From Streptomyces piniterrae (GTDB taxonomy: Bacteria; Actinomycetota; Actinomycetes; Streptomycetales; Streptomycetaceae): DNA of 64,000 nucleotides. Under the pieces are notes generated by a model. That model saw nothing but the letters and a program-made list of their open reading frames with translations, was not told the DNA's origin and ran no database searches. Position numbers and translations under genes: made by a program. Shown piece by piece: positions 1 to 8,266 of the stretch. The stretch is taken from positions 682,001-746,000 of the forward strand of contig NZ_SUMB01000004.1 in NCBI RefSeq assembly GCF_005048155.1. The letters run 5' to 3'. Within the stretch, counting starts at the first letter, position 1, and the number at the start of each line of letters is the position of its first letter.

Positions 1-735
1 GGCTTCGGGGACGCTGATCAGGAGGTCGGAGCCGCGCGCGAATTCCAGCGCGGCCGCTTCGGTGGGCGCGGTCGCCACCACGCGGCGGGTGAGGCCGAGC
101 CGTGCGAGGGCGTCGTCGAGGGCGTTGCTGAGGTTTCCCCGTCGCGAGACGGTGACGTGCTCGGCGGCAGCGTACCGCTTTGCGGTGACGGTCCTGACGC
201 GGGTGAGGGGGTGCCCCTGCCTTACGACGATGACGAGGCGGGTCTCGCCCACGTTCTCGGCTCGGATGTCCGGTGCGCTCGGGCGGTTGGCGTTCGCCTC
301 CAGGTCGACCTCGCCGCGCCGCAACTCGGGGGTGTCGATGCTCGATTCCGCGACGAAGCGCAATCGCACGCCCGGCGCCTGTCCGCGCACGGCCGCGAGT
401 AGTGCGGGGCCGCTCAGGGCGACCAGGGAATCGTGCCAGCGGAGTGTGAAGGTGCGCTCCAGCGTTGCCAGATCGAGTTCACGGCTCGGTGCCAGCACCC
501 CTTGGACCTGGTGCAGCAGCTCGTGCACCTGTTCCCGGACGGCGATCGCGTACGGCGTCGGGGTCATCGTGCGGCCGGTGCGCACCAGGATCTGGTCCCC
601 GGTCGTGCGCCGGATGCGGCCCAGACTCCGGCTCATCGCGGGGGCGGTGACGTGCAGGCGCGCCGCCGCCCCGGCCACACTGCCCTCCTCCAGCAGCGCG
701 TCGAGCGCGGCGAGCAGATTCAAATCCAATTGCAT
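1..735 (-). CDS. LysR-family transcriptional regulator (partial, runs off window)
   Basis: Reading leftwards from an ATG at 735-733, the frame stays open to the window edge (245 codons). The first 60 residues form a LysR winged helix-turn-helix: MQLDLNLLAALDALLEEGSV, then AAARLHVTAPAMSRSLGRIR. An effector-binding region follows, with a WHDSLVALSGPALL segment and an RVVATAPTEAAALEFARGSD stretch. The family normally has about 300 residues, so roughly the last 50 are missing. It lies 137 bases from, and divergent to, the phosphatase-like gene at 873. That is the standard LysR arrangement for regulating both itself and its neighbour, so the genes at 873-3452 are its probable targets. The effector is unknown. 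Family assignment is secure. Confidence 0.9.
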   Translation of the reverse strand, partial: MQLDLNLLAALDALLEEGSVAGAAARLHVTAPAMSRSLGRIRRTTGDQILVRTGRTMTPTPYAIAVREQVHELLHQVQGVLAPSRELDLATLERTFTLRWHDSLVALSGPALLAAVRGQAPGVRLRFVAESSIDTPELRRGEVDLEANANRPSAPDIRAENVGETRLVIVVRQGHPLTRVRTVTAKRYAAAEHVTVSRRGNLSNALDDALARLGLTRRVVATAPTEAAALEFARGSDLLISVPEA

Positions 736-872
736 GCGAGTAATCCTAGCCGTGCCTAACATGCATTTGAAGTCAATCAAGGGTCTGTATACCTTCGAGA
801 CCAGGGCGCTGAACCGAGCGAACAGTTCGACTCGAACGGCCTCAACACCCCCTACTCACAAGGGAGTTCACC

Positions 873-1691
873 ATGTCCGAAACGGTTCAGACCACTGACG
901 TCGCCGCCCTCGACGCCGACGTGCTCGCCCAGACCGCGGTCGCCGTGCGTGAGGCGGGTTCGGCGCTGCGCGAGCGCTTCGGCGAGGTGGTCCGCTATCA
1001 GAGTCGCGATGAGCTGATGCGCGCGCTCGCCGCCAACGACGAGATGGCCCTCGACATCCTGCGCCCCCGCCTCACGTGCGTGCGCCCGGACGCCGGCTGG
1101 GTGGAGGACGAGCTGGACGGCGGGGCGCTGCCGCCCGGCGAATGGTGGGTCGTGGATCCGGCCGAAGGCAACGTCAACCACCTGCACGCCCTGCCGGAGT
1201 GGGCGGTGACCGCCACCCTCGTGCGCGAGAACCAGCCGGTGCTCACCGCGGTCCACCTGCCGTTGACCGGCGAGACCTACACCGCGCTCACCGGCGCCGG
1301 CGCCCACCTCGACGGCCGGCCGCTGCACGTCTCCCAGAGCGCGGACCTCGGCCTGAGCATCGTGGCCACCAGCCAGGCCCGGCCGGACGAGAACGAGAAG
1401 GTCGTGCGACGCGTCGGCGCCTCGATCACCGCGATGCTCTTCGACGCGCTCGTCGTTCGCACCGCCGTGCCCGCGACCCTGCACCTGCTGAATGTGGCCG
1501 CCGGTCGGATCGACGCCTTCTGGCAGTTCGCCGGCGCCCGCGCGGACCTGCTCCCCGGGGCGCTGCTCGTCACCGAGGCCGGCGGACGGATCTCCGACGC
1601 CGACGGCCGCGCCTGGACCCCGCAGAGCGAAAGCTTCCTGGCCACCGCGCCCGGCGTCCACGCCGAGGCCGTCGCCACCCTCTCACGCTGA
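873..1691 (+). CDS. Inositol monophosphatase family protein with altered metal-site motifs
   Basis: The 272-residue length and overall pattern match the Mg-dependent inositol monophosphatase/FBPase superfamily. The protein has a GWVEDELDGG segment where the metal-binding Glu-Glu/Asp pair sits. The signature normally reading DPxDGT is here DPAEGN, at about residues 93-98. The C-terminal WDxAAGxLxxxEAGG signature is here RADLLPGALLVTEAGG, so the Trp is lost while the Asp stays. These changes at metal-contact positions make a classical phosphatase activity uncertain; a different phosphoester substrate or a non-catalytic role are possible. The start has an AGGGAG ribosome site about 7 bases upstream. 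It is the first gene of a run with the reductase at 1733 and the hydrolase at 2511, divergent from LysR. Confidence 0.75.
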   Translation: MSETVQTTDVAALDADVLAQTAVAVREAGSALRERFGEVVRYQSRDELMRALAANDEMALDILRPRLTCVRPDAGWVEDELDGGALPPGEWWVVDPAEGNVNHLHALPEWAVTATLVRENQPVLTAVHLPLTGETYTALTGAGAHLDGRPLHVSQSADLGLSIVATSQARPDENEKVVRRVGASITAMLFDALVVRTAVPATLHLLNVAAGRIDAFWQFAGARADLLPGALLVTEAGGRISDADGRAWTPQSESFLATAPGVHAEAVATLSR

Positions 1692-1732
1692 CCACGCACC
1701 ACAACCTGCACGCACGGAAGGACCGGATCATC

Positions 1733-2329
1733 ATGACCACGATCGCAGTTCTCGGAAACGGCCGCGTCGGCGGCAACCTGGCCACCGCCCTCACCCAGGC
1801 AGGGCACGAGGTGACCGTCGCGGACCGCACGCCGGGCGCCGCCGCCGACGCCGCCCGCACAGCCCAGATCATCATCAACGCCACCCCGGGCACCGGCTCG
1901 CTGGACCGGCTCGTCGCCCTACGGGAGGAACTGCGCGACAAGATCCTCGTCGACGTCTCCAACGCCACCGTCGACGGACCGGACGGACTGCCCGCCGACC
2001 TGATCTACCCCGGCTCAAGCCTCGCCGAACAACTCCAGGAAGCGCTCCCCGAAACGCACGTCGTCAAGACACTCAACACCATGCTCTTCCCAGTGATGAC
2101 CGCACCGGCCACGCTCACCCAGACACCGACCGCGTTCCTCTCCGGCGACGACCCGCAGGCCAAGCAGACCGTCGGTGAACTGCTCACCGACCTCGGCTGG
2201 CACAAGGAGTGGATCACCGACCTCGGCGGGATCCAGACCGCCCGCGCCACAGAGGCCGCGATCCTGTTCGTCCCGCACATGATCCGGTCCAGCGGATTTA
2301 CACCCTTCGCGATCTCGATCACCCGCTGA
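1733..2329 (+). CDS. NAD(P)-binding reductase, F420-dependent NADP reductase-like
   Basis: This 198-residue protein opens with a dinucleotide-binding fold, TTIAVLGNGRVGGNLATAL, in which GNGRVG is the glycine-rich loop. It continues with the strand/turn pattern of the small NADPH-dependent F420 reductase family (INATPGT, then LVDVSNAT and VVKTLNTM). The start ATG at 1733 is chosen because GGAAGGA lies 9 bases upstream; a longer open frame to the left is antisense noise over the phosphatase gene. It follows the phosphatase-like gene by 41 bases and is probably co-transcribed. Family members use either F420 or another hydride acceptor, and the cofactor here is not provable from sequence. Confidence 0.8.
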   Translation: MTTIAVLGNGRVGGNLATALTQAGHEVTVADRTPGAAADAARTAQIIINATPGTGSLDRLVALREELRDKILVDVSNATVDGPDGLPADLIYPGSSLAEQLQEALPETHVVKTLNTMLFPVMTAPATLTQTPTAFLSGDDPQAKQTVGELLTDLGWHKEWITDLGGIQTARATEAAILFVPHMIRSSGFTPFAISITR

Positions 2330-2510
2330 CCGTACGCATCGCACCGCCCCCGGCAGGCACACATCCAGAACGGCTACGACAGCGCAGCCAGGGCCGGCGA
2401 TTCAGCGCCGGACGGCATCACGCTGCCGCTGCTCCACTCCTGCGACTTGCAGAGATGGGAACAGTCATTCCAATCCGTGTCGTTTCGCCAGCTCCAGGAA
2501 GGTCCTCATC

Positions 2511-3452
2511 ATGTCCCTCGACCCCCAGATCGATGCCCTGCTCGACAAGTTGGCCGAAGGAGGCGAACCGGCACCGGAGAGTCGAACGGTCGCGGAGAAC
2601 CGCGACCTCGTGAGCAGCTTCTCCACCCTCGCGGGCGACGTCGAGCCGGTCGGCAGCGTGCGCGATGCAGTGGCCGCCGCCGAAGGACTCGAGGTTCCCA
2701 TCCGCATCTATGCCCCCGCCACCGTCCCCCGCTCCGGGCCGCTGCCCGTGACGGTCTTCTTCCACGGCGGCGGATGGGTGCTCGGGGACCTGGACAGCCA
2801 GGACCACATCGCCCGCATCATGGCCAACCGCTCCGGCACGATCGTGGTCTCCGTCGACTACCGGCTCGCGCCCGAACACCGCTTCCCGGCGGGGATCGAA
2901 GACGCCTACGCCGCCCTGACATGGGTCGCGGCCCACGCCGGAAGTTTCGGCGGCGACGGGCAGAACATCGCGGTGTTCGGCGAGAGCGCCGGCGGCAACC
3001 TCGCCGCGGCCCTCGTGCAGGAAGCGCAGCGGCGCGGGGGACCTCGGATCGCACTGCAGGTACTGGCGTACCCAGCGGTCGACCGGTTCGACGACAGCCC
3101 CTCCATGTACGAGAACGTGGCCGGACCGCTGTTGAGCCGCAGCTGGCTCGAGTGGTTCTGGGGCCTTTACCTCAACACGCCCGACGAAGGCACCGACCTG
3201 CGCGTCTCGCCGGCGCGCTCCGACGAGCTGGCCGGGCTTCCTCCCGCCGTCATCGTCACCGCCGAACACGATCCGCTGCGGGACCAAGGTGACCGGTACG
3301 CGCAGAAGCTCGCCGAAGCCGGCGTGCCGGTCACGCACCTCCCGATCAAGGGTGCCACCCACGCCTTCTTCTCGTTCACCGGGTCCGTGCAGCTCGCACG
3401 GGACGTCTTGAATCAGCTCGGAGATGCCGTGGCCACGGCGTTCAACAACTGA
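2511..3452 (+). CDS. Alpha/beta hydrolase (hormone-sensitive-lipase type esterase)
   Basis: A 313-residue carboxylesterase of the HSL/BFAE class. The oxyanion-hole motif is FHGGGWVLGD (about residues 84-93). The nucleophile elbow is GESAGG (about 157-162, Ser is the nucleophile). The acid/base parts are TAEHDPLRDQGD and GATHAFFS near the C-terminus. A helical cap region precedes residue 60. Length and motif order are complete, so it should be active on short acyl esters or on a specific ester in a small-molecule pathway. The start ATG has GGAAGG about 11 bases upstream. It ends the run 873-3452 and is followed by a perfect terminator hairpin. The substrate is unknown. Confidence 0.92.
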   Translation: MSLDPQIDALLDKLAEGGEPAPESRTVAENRDLVSSFSTLAGDVEPVGSVRDAVAAAEGLEVPIRIYAPATVPRSGPLPVTVFFHGGGWVLGDLDSQDHIARIMANRSGTIVVSVDYRLAPEHRFPAGIEDAYAALTWVAAHAGSFGGDGQNIAVFGESAGGNLAAALVQEAQRRGGPRIALQVLAYPAVDRFDDSPSMYENVAGPLLSRSWLEWFWGLYLNTPDEGTDLRVSPARSDELAGLPPAVIVTAEHDPLRDQGDRYAQKLAEAGVPVTHLPIKGATHAFFSFTGSVQLARDVLNQLGDAVATAFNN

Positions 3453-3564
3453 CCCGCCCACCGTTGTGACAATCATCAGGCAGCGGCTGATCTCCCAGAT
3501 CGTCGCAGGAACCCGGACTGCGTGAAGCGCCGACTGCATCGTCCGCGCCAGCGCAGCCGATCTC

Positions 3565-3606
3565 ACGGCGCCGCCGCACCGGAGCGGTCCGGTGCGGCGG
3601 CGCCGT
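3565..3606 (+). terminator. Perfect hairpin, probable transcription terminator
   Basis: An 18-base-pair perfect stem (3565-3582 with 3589-3606) closes a 6-base loop, 112 bases after the esterase stop codon. There is no long T run, as is usual in actinomycete terminators. It lies between the esterase and an IS110 scrap, so it probably ends the 873-3452 transcript. Confidence 0.75.
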
Positions 3607-3680
3607 CTCAGGGCTCCGAGTAGAGTCCCGGCAGGAAGGACCCCGGCGGGGCCTCGCCGTATCACTCGTCTATCACACAG

Positions 3681-4090
3681 CCCCTATGACCGGGATCACG
3701 CCTGCATGGGTCTGACCAGGTGGAACACCTCGCGGGCAGCGTAGCGTTTGAGGCATCGGACGATTTCGCGGCGAGATCTTGCCCCCCTTGATGCGACGTT
3801 CGTAGTACTCCTGAGTCCGCCGGTCGCAACGCAGGCGGGTCTGCACGATCCGGTGCAGAGCAGCGTTGGCCTGACGGTCGCCGCCGCGGTTGAGGCGACG
3901 GTACTGCCGCGCGCCCGAGGAGCGCTCGACAAGGCTGACCCCGCACAGTGCGGCAAACGATGCCTCGCTACCCAGCCGCTCCGGGTTGTCCCCCATCGTG
4001 ATCAACAGAGTCACGGCCGTGTCCGGCCCGATCCCCACCACTGCAAGTAGCTGCGGGGCGTGGCGTTCCGCGAGGCAGGTGGCGGTAGAT
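3681..4090 (-). pseudogene. IS110-family transposase, C-terminal remnant
   Basis: On the minus strand the DNA encodes the C-terminal half of an IS110 transposase (Transposase_20 domain): ERHAPQLLAVVGIGPDTAVT, then GSEASFAALCGVS and RQYRRLNRGGDRQANAALH. The N-terminal RuvC-like DEDD domain is absent: homology to the intact copy at 33171-34274 stops near 4090. A frameshift near 3775 moves the last 25 residues (RCLKRYAAREVFHLVRP in the intact copy) to another frame. The right-end motif GCCCCTATGAC is at 3680-3690. It cannot make an active enzyme. Upstream bases 4091-4256 have no recognisable content. Confidence 0.85.
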
Positions 4091-4331
4091 GGCTGATGCC
4101 TCTTGGCCACGCCGAAGCCGTGGCAGGTTTGCCGGACGCGCCGCACCTGCGCGAGCCATGTGAACAGGTCGCCGCCCACCGCAGTGCGGAGCGTCCTGGA
4201 GGCCAGAGGAGCGATTTCCTCTCACTTCCCATCGGGTTGAGGACCCGCGTCCGCCGATGTCCTTACGGTGCTCTGAAAAGGGAGGAAAATCCTCCCTCTT
4301 CGGCCGGACTTCACGTACTTCGGAGGCGCCC

Positions 4332-5090
4332 ATGCGCGCAGACGCACGGCACAACCGTGTTCGGATTCTGCTGGCTGCCCGGCAGTTGTTCGTACACGAG
4401 GGGCCGGACGTTCCGCTGGAGGAGATCGCCGGCCGCGCGGGCGTGGGGATCGCCACGCTCTACCGCCGTTTCCCCAGCCGCGCTGCGCTGATCCGAGCGG
4501 TGGCGGTCGACGTCATGGAGGCGTTGTACGAGGCGGCAACGGACGCAGCGCAGCGGGATAGCGATCCGTTCGAGGCCCTGCGCCGCTTCATGCACACCGC
4601 CCTGGACAGCAAGGCCGGAGCCGTCATGCCGTCGCTCTTCGGGCGGGTCGAGATCGTCAAGCTGCTCGACGAGGAGCGGGACGCCGTCGGCCCCCTCGGG
4701 CGTCTGATCGCACGGGCCCGGGAGGCGGGGCTGCTACGCGACGACGTGGTGACCGGCGACATCGTCTTCATGATCCTCCGCTTGACGCGACCGATGCCCG
4801 GCGGAGGGTTCTCCCAGGACGAGGCGCTCGCGCATCGCCAACTCGACATCTACCTCGACGGGCTGCGGCCTCCGGCAGCCGGGCTGCGCCGCGGGGGACT
4901 GCCGGAGCCCGCGATCTCAGCCGGATGGGTCCGGCACATCCGCGCATGGATGGCTACCGGCCGTCCAGCGGCCACTTCCCCTCCCCTCTCAAAGAGTTGG
5001 CGCGGCCACCGCGCCACACGGGCACGGCCCAGGCCCCTGAGCAGCCACCGATCGACCGGGCATCGACCGAACAACGGAGGACCGCAGTGA
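4332..5090 (+). CDS. TetR-family regulator
   Basis: A 252-residue regulator with a canonical N-terminal TetR DNA-binding domain: HNRVRILLAARQLFVHEGPD, then VPLEEIAGRAGVGIATLYRR followed by FPSRAALI. The ligand-binding half includes FEALRRFMHTAL and VVTGDIVFMILRLTRPMPGG. I chose the ATG at 4332; a longer frame beginning at 4257 adds a low-complexity lead without the family signature. The C-terminal 45 residues are Arg/Pro/Ser-rich and look like an extension. Its stop codon overlaps the GTG of the methyltransferase at 5087 (GTGA), so the two are translationally coupled. It most likely responds to a compound handled by that enzyme, or controls it. Confidence 0.88.
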   Translation: MRADARHNRVRILLAARQLFVHEGPDVPLEEIAGRAGVGIATLYRRFPSRAALIRAVAVDVMEALYEAATDAAQRDSDPFEALRRFMHTALDSKAGAVMPSLFGRVEIVKLLDEERDAVGPLGRLIARAREAGLLRDDVVTGDIVFMILRLTRPMPGGGFSQDEALAHRQLDIYLDGLRPPAAGLRRGGLPEPAISAGWVRHIRAWMATGRPAATSPPLSKSWRGHRATRARPRPLSSHRSTGHRPNNGGPQ

Positions 5091-5953
5091 CGAACAGCCC
5101 CCTGCCCACCCCCAAACTGGCCGGCGTCGCCACCACATCGCTGGGGGTGGCCGCGATACGCGCACAAGAACACAGCCGCCCCGACCGTCTCTTCGCCGAC
5201 CCCTACGCACAGCACTTTCTCGACGCCTCCGGCGACGCCATCTTTGCGGCGGGAACGCAAACGGCGGCCTCCACACCCGAGCTCTTCACCTTGATGGCCG
5301 ACCAAGTGGCCGTCCGTACCCGCTTTCTGGACGACGCACTGACAAGTGCGGCGCGAGCGGGAACGCCCCAGACGGTGCTGCTGGCCTGCGGCATGGATGC
5401 GCGGGCATTCCGTCTCGACTGGCCTCCCGCGACAGCCCTCTTCGAAGTCGACTTCGCCGACACGCTCGCCTACCGCGCGGCCGTACTCTCAGCTCACGAC
5501 ATCACCGCCACCTGCCGACGGACGGAGGTGCCGACGGATCTGCGCGAGAACTGGCCGACGGCACTCTGCGCGGCCGGCTTCGACCCCAACCTGCCGACCG
5601 CCTGGCTGATGGAGGGCATCCTCTACGCCCTGACCTCCCACGCCGCAGACCTCCTGCTCGAGCGCGTCACCGCCAACTCGGCTCCGGGCAGCACCCTCGC
5701 ACTGGACCACCAGGAGGACTCCGCGCTGCTTCGCAGCGCCCGTGCCGCCCTCTCCAAGGAACTCGTCGACATCTGGCACGGTGGACCCTCGGAAGATCTC
5801 AACTCCTGGCTCGCACGCTACGGTTGGCAGCCCGAGGTGCACGCGCTGGAAGAGGTCACGACGACACACGGCCGCCCGGTGCCGCCGCCCTTCGACCCGC
5901 AGCGCCCCGACACCGGACGGAGCTGGCTCGCGATCGGCCGCCTGCCCAGCTGA
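5087..5953 (+). CDS. SAM-dependent methyltransferase (leucine-carboxyl-methyltransferase/TIGR00027-like)
   Basis: A 288-residue class I methyltransferase of the family typified by LCMT1/PPM1 and its many actinobacterial O-methyltransferase relatives. It starts with the characteristic GVATTSLGVAAIRAQEHSRP and LFADPYAQHFL segments. SAM-binding parts are TVLLACGMDARAFRLDWP (motif I region, about residues 92-109) and FEVDFADTLAYRAAVL. WLMEGILYAL is the conserved motif near the active site. The GTG start at 5087 is preceded by GGAGG at 5076-5080 and overlaps the TetR stop by 4 bases. Natural-product O-methylation is typical of the group, but no partner pathway is visible here. Confidence 0.88.
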   Translation: MTNSPLPTPKLAGVATTSLGVAAIRAQEHSRPDRLFADPYAQHFLDASGDAIFAAGTQTAASTPELFTLMADQVAVRTRFLDDALTSAARAGTPQTVLLACGMDARAFRLDWPPATALFEVDFADTLAYRAAVLSAHDITATCRRTEVPTDLRENWPTALCAAGFDPNLPTAWLMEGILYALTSHAADLLLERVTANSAPGSTLALDHQEDSALLRSARAALSKELVDIWHGGPSEDLNSWLARYGWQPEVHALEEVTTTHGRPVPPPFDPQRPDTGRSWLAIGRLPS

Positions 5954-6052
5954 GTTGACCGAGGCCGGTGGTGGCGAACCTCCCTGCTCCGCTCTCCCGC
6001 CCCTCCCGGCCCTCTCTCACCCTCTCCGGTCGCTCCCGCTCGTTCCAGTGTC

Positions 6053-6109
6053 GGCGGCCAGTTAGATTTCCCCACCCGCGGTCGTGTGGTGGGGAGTTAT
6101 CTGGCCGCC
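6053..6109. repeat. Long imperfect inverted repeat in a gene-poor gap
   Basis: Arms 6053-6076 and 6088-6109 both begin GGCGGCCAG and end in CCCCACC when read inward, with a few mismatches and an 11-base loop. It sits in the 323-base gap between the methyltransferase stop and the converging broken hydrolase. It could be a bidirectional terminator or a small transposon end; no coding sequence is seen in the rest of 5954-6276. Confidence 0.6.
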
Positions 6110-6276
6110 GGGAACTCTCACTGTCAGTGACCAAGGTCAGCGTCCCGGCCGTCCGGCTCAGCCACTGCCGGTGGCGACGCCGTGCGCGCATCATTCCCTC
6201 TGGGGCTCGCTGCGCTGTGCGTAGCGCGGCCTTGGGGATCGACGTCGTCGGTCGTGGGGTGAGGCCCACGACCGTG

Positions 6277-7148
6277 TCACGCGAGAGTGTCGAGGATCCC
6301 GGCCACCTCACCGGGGCGTAGCTGGATGCCCATGTGGCAGGTGTTCACGGTGTGGACCTGGAAGGGGTTCTCCGGGGTCAGTGCGTCGGCCTCGGCGATC
6401 ATCCGGTCTTGCACGGCGAGCGGGATCGCGCGGTCGCGGGAGAAGCGAATGTAGGTGCGGGGGATCCGTCCCCAGGTGTCCGCTCGGCCGCGGGCTTCGG
6501 TGGTGAGGACCTGTGCGGAGTCGGCGGGTTCGAGAAGGTTCAGAGCAGCCCGGAACTGCTCGTCGGTCGCGTCGGCCATCAGGTTCTCCTTGGCCGCGAG
6601 CAGGAACTGAAGGTCGGCCGAGTGCCAGTTGACCAGGGACGCGGCAACATCCTTGATCCCCAGGGTCTCCAGGTAGTCGGCGACGCTCGGCAGCTCGATG
6701 CAGCACCACGCCGAGGCGTACACGATCCGGCTGACCAGATCGGGCACTACGTTGCCCACGCCGGTGATGGTCGCCCCGCCCCGCTGGTTCCCGCCAGGAC
6801 CACCGGCCCGTGCTCCGCGACCTGGCGGACCGCCTCTACGACGTGGTCGACGTTGTCCTCCAAAGCCACGTCGGCCAGTGGCGAGGGCTGTGCCGAGAAC
6901 GCCTCCAGGTCCTGAGGTGCCTGGCAGGAGAGAGGGAAGGGAGCGCCTATGCCATGGCCCGGCAGATCAACGGCCAGCGCCCGGTGGCCGAGCAGAGCGA
7001 GCTGCTGGATGACCGGCGACCAGGAGGAGGAGTTGCTGTGCATGCCGTGGACAAGGACGAAGGTCGGCCGGCCGTCTCGGCGTGGTGTCCTTCGGTGGCG
7101 TTCCTGATGCACAGGGGATCCTTCCAGCGGGGAGAAGGGACCGATCAC
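6277..7148 (-). pseudogene. Alpha/beta hydrolase split by a frameshift
   Basis: Two adjacent minus-strand frames give one esterase-like alpha/beta hydrolase. The upstream frame (7148 to about 6785) has TFVLVHGMHSNSSSWSPVIQ (oxyanion region) and ALAVDLPGHG. It then reaches the nucleophile elbow VVLAGTSGAG and shifts. The downstream frame resumes with GATITGVGNVVPDLVSRIVY and runs to an intact C-terminus (RTYIRFSRDRAIP, then NTCHMGIQLRPGEVAGIL). The break lies in the G-rich run at about 6772-6786; one added base would restore GTSRGGATI, the expected elbow. It is either a recent null allele or a sequencing error in a G run. The intact parent would be an about 290-residue hydrolase of the salicylate-esterase/EstC-like group. 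Confidence 0.8.
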
Positions 7149-7190
7149 TCTGGCAGCGGCCGGCCGGGAGACCGGATGTCACGGCTTCGC

Positions 7191-7435
7191 CTAGAGCATG
7201 GCCTCCATGGTGAAAGTCGGGTTGAGCGGCATGGGGCCGAGGCCCTCCTTGCACTCGCCTGACGCACTTCGCGATCTTGCCATCCCGGCGCCAGCCCCGT
7301 CATCACCCAGGCAGCGGGCTGCCACGACAAGAACACCCCCTGTATCGCCCGACGAGGCTCGGAGATCGACTTGTGGAACGTCGCGTAATTCCCCACCGGC
7401 AGGGTCCTCTTCCTCGTCCAGACGTTCAAGCCCAA
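7191..7435 (-). pseudogene. Unrecognised coding fragment, probably frameshifted
   Basis: The minus strand encodes a protein-like stretch in one frame (VGNYATFHKSISEPRRAIQG, then VFLSWQPAAWVMTGLAPGW). It appears to switch frame to SGECKEGLGPMPLNPTFTME before a stop at 7191. The composition looks like real protein, but I do not recognise the family and no start signal is evident. It lies between a broken hydrolase and an IS5 end fragment, so it is probably a gene remnant. Confidence 0.35.
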
Positions 7436-7490
7436 CCCGCTGGCAGCGCATCGGGCTCGCTGCGCGTGTTGGCAAGGCAGGCCCTAGCTA

Positions 7491-7551
7491 GGCCGTTTCG
7501 TTTGGATCAGCGTGCGGACCAGAGGAAGATGCCCGCGATGTGGAGTCCGGC
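7491..7551 (-). mobile_element. Detached end fragment of an IS5-type element
   Basis: These 61 bases repeat, with one clear change, the left end of the IS5 element at 8267. They include the terminal repeat GGCCGTTTCGTTTGGATC and the last codons of the transposase (ending ILWSAR in the other copy). A TA lies immediately outside, at 7489-7490. The fragment is fused directly to the upstream region of the hypothetical gene at 7573. Confidence 0.8.
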
Positions 7552-7572
7552 CCTGCGAGAAGAGATGAAGCG

Positions 7573-8136
7573 ATGACATTGCATTCCGATGTGGCCGAGT
7601 TGCTGGCGGAGGCCAGCATCCTCGACGTGGACGTCGACGAAGCCGTCGCGGACGAGCAGCACGCCCGATTGTCCGCGTACCTACGCGTCGTCTCGGTAAT
7701 CGCTTCCTCGCAGAGCCGCGACCGGGACCGGGACCGGGCAATCGTGGCCACGATCCTGCGCGACCCCGATGAGAACGGGTCCAAGACGGCGGTGGTCGCC
7801 CTCGTGGACGAGATCGCGTGGAAGGTGACCGGTCCTGCCGAGTTCCGGCGGTGGTCGGCCGAACTACTGCCGGAGATCGACCAGCTCAAGACGGAGGGGT
7901 TCCGCGAGTTCATCCGCCGCCGCATCCACGACTGGCTATTCTACCTGTCCATCAAGGACGGTCACGTGCCGACACCGGCCGAGTTGGCGGAGGTCACGGA
8001 CTGGATGCAGCGCTTCCTCGCCGAGCATTCGACGTCGCTTGCGATACTCGCCCTGGTCGCCGAGTCAGCCAACACCAGGAAGCCACGAAACATCGCGAAG
8101 AACCGAGCCGGAAGCCGCAAGCTGAGAACGCAATGA
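7573..8136 (+). CDS. Hypothetical protein
   Basis: A 187-residue acidic, mostly helical protein that I do not recognise. It includes LHSDVAELLAEASILDVDVD near the start and a DRDRDRAIVATILRDP segment. A conserved-looking centre reads WKVTGPAEFRRWSAELLPEI, then RRRIHDWLFYLSIKDG, and the tail is basic (RKPRNIAKNRAGSRK). The ATG at 7573 is preferred over an in-frame start at 7540, because 7540 lies inside the IS5 end fragment. The gene sits between that fragment and a complete IS5 copy, so it may be transposon cargo or simply caught between two insertions. Confidence 0.55.
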   Translation: MTLHSDVAELLAEASILDVDVDEAVADEQHARLSAYLRVVSVIASSQSRDRDRDRAIVATILRDPDENGSKTAVVALVDEIAWKVTGPAEFRRWSAELLPEIDQLKTEGFREFIRRRIHDWLFYLSIKDGHVPTPAELAEVTDWMQRFLAEHSTSLAILALVAESANTRKPRNIAKNRAGSRKLRTQ

Positions 8137-8159
8137 GCCGGTAGTGGCAATGGGCAGGC

Positions 8160-8266
8160 GCGCCGACTGCCTCACCCACAAGAACGGCGTCATGTCCGAC
8201 GATCATGCGGGAGAACACGTCCAGGACGAAGGCGACGTAGGCTCAGCCGGACCAGGTTCTGACGTA
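8160..8266 (-). pseudogene. IS3-type integrase-core fragment
   Basis: Read on the minus strand, this segment encodes YVRTWSG, a stop, then AYVAFVLDVFSRMIVGHDAV. This is the start of the rve integrase core of IS3/IS481-type transposases (usual form TWSGWVYVAFVLDVFSRMIVG). The Trp codon has become TGA and the rest of the gene is missing. It directly abuts the IS5 terminal repeat, so the IS5 inserted into, or next to, this older relic. Confidence 0.7.

Noticed and set aside
4091..4256. Minus-strand sequence TWLAQVRRVRQTCHGFGVAK before the IS110 remnant, as part of the transposase
   Set aside because: It has no counterpart in the intact IS110 copy and no recognised family; it is the flank of the truncated element.
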